From the NCBI RefSeq assembly GCF_030815585.1, contig NZ_JAUSWY010000001.1:1984001-2048000 (forward strand): a DNA stretch of 64,000 nucleotides, read 5' to 3'. The DNA comes from Arthrobacter pascens. GTDB lineage: Bacteria; Actinomycetota; Actinomycetes; Actinomycetales; Micrococcaceae. The notes under the pieces were generated by a model that saw only the letters and a program-made list of their open reading frames with translations, had not been told where the DNA came from and made no database searches. Below, piece by piece: positions 61,607 through 64,000 of this stretch (position 1 is the first letter of the stretch; every line of letters begins with the position of its first letter). A program made the position numbers and the translations under genes.

Positions 61607-62508
61607 TCGCGCAAACAGCTCCGGCTACAAGGCCCATTGCAGCCCAGTCAGATAGCCCGCCTCCGTTCCGCAGGAGGCGCAAGCCCAACCTCCACAGCAC
61701 ACTGTCTAGGGTAATCATTGCCCTCATCGTCATCGTTCAGGTCTACCCACTGGCCTGGCTTTTCATCACCAGCCTGCGCACGGAACACGACTTCGCGACC
61801 GGCGACCCTTTCGCACTCCCCAAGGCGATCACTTTCGACAACTACGCCCGCGCCTTCGAGACGGGCAACCTCGGAATGAACATCCTCAACAGTTTCATCG
61901 TGACGATGGGCGCCAACCTCCTGATTGTGCTCCTGGGCATGATGGCCGCCTACGCTCTACAGGTCCTCGGCTTCCGCTACAGCAAGTTCGTCCGCAGCCT
62001 TTTCCTGATCGGCATCATCGTGCCTGTGCAAATCGCGCTCGTACCGCTCTTCATCGACTACTCGACCATCAACCTGCTTGATACCTACCCGTCGATGATC
62101 ATCCCGCTGGCCGGCTTCGCCCTTCCGATGTCGATCTACCTGTTCTCCTCGTTCTTTGAGTACATCCCCCGGGAAACCTACGAAGCCGCCTCTCTTGACG
62201 GAGCAGGGCCCTACCGCATCTTCGGACTGATCACTCTCCCCCTCTCGGTAAATACTGTCGTGACGGTGGTGCTCGTTAACAGCATCTTCATCTGGAACGA
62301 CTTCATTTTCGCCAATACCTTCGTCCTCTCGGAGGAACTGAAGACCATCCCGCTGGGCCTGCAGAACTACATCGGCGCCATGGGCAAGACCGACTGGACA
62401 GCCACGTTCGCCGCCGTCTGCGTCACCATCACGCCCCTGCTGCTGGTCTTCCTGGTGCTCAACAAGGCAATGATCCAAGGCCTGGGGAGCGGGGCGACCA
62501 AGGGATGA
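61603..62508 (+). CDS. ABC sugar permease (MalG type)
   Basis: 301 residues from ATG 61603 overlapping the previous stop. Six transmembrane segments, EAA loop PRETYEAASLDGAGPYRIFG, and the GSGATKG C terminus usual in this subgroup. As with the other importer, no ATPase gene is present, so a shared ATPase encoded elsewhere is expected. Confidence 0.92.
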   Translation: MIAQTAPATRPIAAQSDSPPPFRRRRKPNLHSTLSRVIIALIVIVQVYPLAWLFITSLRTEHDFATGDPFALPKAITFDNYARAFETGNLGMNILNSFIVTMGANLLIVLLGMMAAYALQVLGFRYSKFVRSLFLIGIIVPVQIALVPLFIDYSTINLLDTYPSMIIPLAGFALPMSIYLFSSFFEYIPRETYEAASLDGAGPYRIFGLITLPLSVNTVVTVVLVNSIFIWNDFIFANTFVLSEELKTIPLGLQNYIGAMGKTDWTATFAAVCVTITPLLLVFLVLNKAMIQGLGSGATKG

Positions 62509-62546
62509 CAGCACCAACAGGCCGATATACTCCTGGAGGAGGGCAC

Positions 62547-63626
62547 ATGATTTCGCAGGAGAACAGTCCGGGCACGCCATCGGGTGCGGCTGCCCCCTTG
62601 CAACAGAGCCAGCGCGCCCAACCCGTCACCCTGCGTCAAGTAGCCGAGGCCGCGGGCGTCTCCACAGCCACCGTCTCTCTGGTCGTCAACAAGAAAAAGG
62701 CTGCCCGGATTTCCGACGAGACCCGCAAGCGGGTCCGGGACGCGATCCGGGATCTGGGCTACCGGCCAAATGCCATGGCGCAAACACTGGTCAGCGGGAG
62801 TTCCCGGTTCATCGGCCTCGTCGCCGACGCCATCGCCACCACCCCGTTCGCCGGCCAGATCATCCACGGCGCCCAGGATGAGGCCTGGAAGCATGGCTAC
62901 GCCCTTCTCATCGCCAACACCGAAGGCAACCATGAGCTGGAGACGGACGCCATTGCCATGATGCTTGAATACAAGGTCCGCGGCATCCTCTACTCGACCT
63001 GGTTCCACCGAGCCACCGACCTGCCGGCCTCCCTCCGGGAGTCGGACTTTGTCCTCGTCAACTGCTTTTCTGAGGAAGCGGGCACCCGGGCTGTCGTCCC
63101 AGACGAAATACAAGGCGGCCGTTCAGCCACAGAGATCCTGCTGAAGCACGGCCACCGCCGGATCGCCTTCATCAACGCCACCCTCCCCGCCCCGGCGAAG
63201 GATGGACGACTCCAGGGCTACAAGGAAGCGCTGGAAGCGGAAGGCATCCCCTTCGACGAGAGCCTTGTCCTTGAAGCCTATCCGGACCAGGAAGGCGGGT
63301 ACGGAGCGACCGAGGCACTCCTCAAGCGCGAGGTCACAGCCGTGTATTGCTACAACGACCGAATGGCGATGGGGCTATACGACGGGCTGCGAGAGCACGG
63401 CCTCTCCATCCCTGACGACTTAGCAGTGGTGGGATTCGACAACCAAGAAGTCATAGCCGCCCACCTCCGGCCCCCACTTTCCACCGTGTCCCTCCCCCAC
63501 TACGAACTGGGCGCAGCCGGAGTAAGGATGCTGCTCGGCCTTGAAGAACCGCCGGCCAGTGGCCCGGCAAAAATCCACTGTCCTACCGTGGAACGAAAGT
63601 CGGTACGGGTACTGACCCCCGCCTAG
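62547..63626 (+). CDS. LacI-family regulator of the GH32 operon
   Basis: 359 residues from ATG 62547, chosen because GGAGGAGG lies 4 bases upstream; an ATG at 62505 overlapping the permease stop is the alternative. The HTH is TLRQVAEAAGVSTATVSLVV, then YRPNAMAQTLVSG as hinge. The ligand domain ends DLAVVGFDNQEVIAAHLRPP. It closes the operon it probably represses through the two operators at 57789 and 57835. Confidence 0.88.
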   Translation: MISQENSPGTPSGAAAPLQQSQRAQPVTLRQVAEAAGVSTATVSLVVNKKKAARISDETRKRVRDAIRDLGYRPNAMAQTLVSGSSRFIGLVADAIATTPFAGQIIHGAQDEAWKHGYALLIANTEGNHELETDAIAMMLEYKVRGILYSTWFHRATDLPASLRESDFVLVNCFSEEAGTRAVVPDEIQGGRSATEILLKHGHRRIAFINATLPAPAKDGRLQGYKEALEAEGIPFDESLVLEAYPDQEGGYGATEALLKREVTAVYCYNDRMAMGLYDGLREHGLSIPDDLAVVGFDNQEVIAAHLRPPLSTVSLPHYELGAAGVRMLLGLEEPPASGPAKIHCPTVERKSVRVLTPA

Positions 63627-63662
63627 TCAGCCCCGGGCGACTGCGAAGAAATGGAGCCTTAC

Positions 63663-63691
63663 TGCATAATGCACTCCAAGTGCAGTATGAT
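63663..63691 (+). promoter_or_regulatory. Promoter and repeats before the XRE gene
   Basis: TGCATA (63663-63668), 17 bases, TATGAT (63686-63691): a weak -35 with a good -10. The inverted repeat TGCACT-CCA-AGTGCA at 63670-63684 sits inside the spacer and could be an operator. The expected start point is at or next to the ATG at 63698. Confidence 0.55.
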
Positions 63692-63697
63692 GCACTT

Positions 63698-64000
63698 ATG
63701 GATGTAACTACAACGGCTTTGGCAACGGCGATTGGTGGAAGGGTCAAGCAGCAGCGGCGGTCGAAGGGCTGGACACTTGATCAGCTGGCAGAAGCTGCGG
63801 GGGTGAGCCGCCGGATGGTGGTCAATGTCGAGCAGGGCGCTGCGAATCCCAGCGTCGGTACCTTGCTGAGGATCAGTGACGCGCTGGGTGTTGGACTGCC
63901 GGCGTTGGTCGAGTTGCCTCGGCCCAGGCCTGTGACGGTCACCCGGAATGGTGGGGGTGCGGCCTTGTGGAGCTCTAAGTCAGGTGGCCTGGGTGTGCTG
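63698..64000 (+). CDS. XRE-type transcriptional regulator, 5' part
   Basis: 101 codons are present before the window ends. After MDVTTTALATAIGGRVKQQR the HTH_3 domain reads TLDQLAEAAGVSRRMVVNVE followed by NPSVGTLLRISDALGVGLPALVE. A linker then begins what is usually a C-terminal cupin domain in this group, here cut off. No ribosome site precedes the ATG, and the -10 box ends 6 bases before it, so the mRNA is probably leaderless. Confidence 0.8.
   Translation, partial: MDVTTTALATAIGGRVKQQRRSKGWTLDQLAEAAGVSRRMVVNVEQGAANPSVGTLLRISDALGVGLPALVELPRPRPVTVTRNGGGAALWSSKSGGLGVL

Noticed and set aside
1-64000. CRISPR arrays, insertion sequences, integrases or phage genes
   Set aside because: No regularly spaced repeats, transposase motifs or phage structural proteins were seen on either strand.

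Overview
The window is high-GC, densely packed DNA from an actinobacterium, most likely Micrococcaceae (Arthrobacter/Pseudarthrobacter-like). This is inferred from GC-rich codon use, GGAGG-type ribosome sites, frequent GTG starts, ABC sugar importers without their own ATPase, a VanR/PadR-controlled vanillate demethylase, and BsaP next to BioB. I see no rRNA, convincing tRNA, CRISPR array, insertion sequence or phage gene, so it reads as a chromosomal catabolic/accessory region.

Layout. 1-7.9 kb: 3' end of a YciO-like gene, a stand-alone LigD-type polymerase domain, an alpha/beta hydrolase, EF-G2, HrpB helicase and small proteins. 7.9-11.5 kb: a LacI-controlled unit pairing a dihydrodipicolinate-synthase-like aldolase with an Nramp-fold transporter that has lost its metal ligands. 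11.5-20.3 kb: a complete-looking route from hydroxycinnamates to protocatechuate-type acids. CoA ligase, MaoC hydratase, SDR and beta-ketoacyl-CoA hydrolase, plus an acyl-CoA dehydrogenase under a MarR regulator, lead to vanillate. VanAB then demethylates it under a PadR/VanR regulator with two recognisable VanR boxes. 20.4-32.2 kb: housekeeping and stress genes (Dtd, glycogen-debranching-like glycosidase, gamma-glutamyltransferase, ChaB/Rho-N protein, 5'-3' exonuclease, a PhoX-like protein without its signal peptide).

32.3-38.2 kb: a tightly overlapping biotin operon, bioB-bsaP-bioA-bioF-bioD, ending in a cytochrome P450 that keeps its heme-cysteine and oxygen-activation motifs but lacks the EXXR motif. 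By analogy with BioI it may supply the pimelate moiety; this is the most interesting lead here. 38.2-40.6 kb: gene remnants, two lipoproteins and a VOC protein.

40.7-51.4 kb: a polysaccharide-utilisation locus with a large secreted multidomain alginate-lyase-like enzyme, an alpha/beta-hydrolase/2-hydroxyacid-dehydrogenase fusion, an LplABC-type importer and a LacI regulator, with an unusual concentration of palindromes before the importer. 51.6-57.6 kb: miscellaneous small enzymes and one frameshifted nucleotidyltransferase. 57.8-63.6 kb: a fructan/sucrose-type operon (GH32, binding protein, two permeases, LacI) with two operators on a recognisable promoter. The window ends inside an XRE-type regulator that is probably made from a leaderless mRNA.

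A recurring small-scale feature is short tandem duplication covering stop codons, seen at five gene ends.
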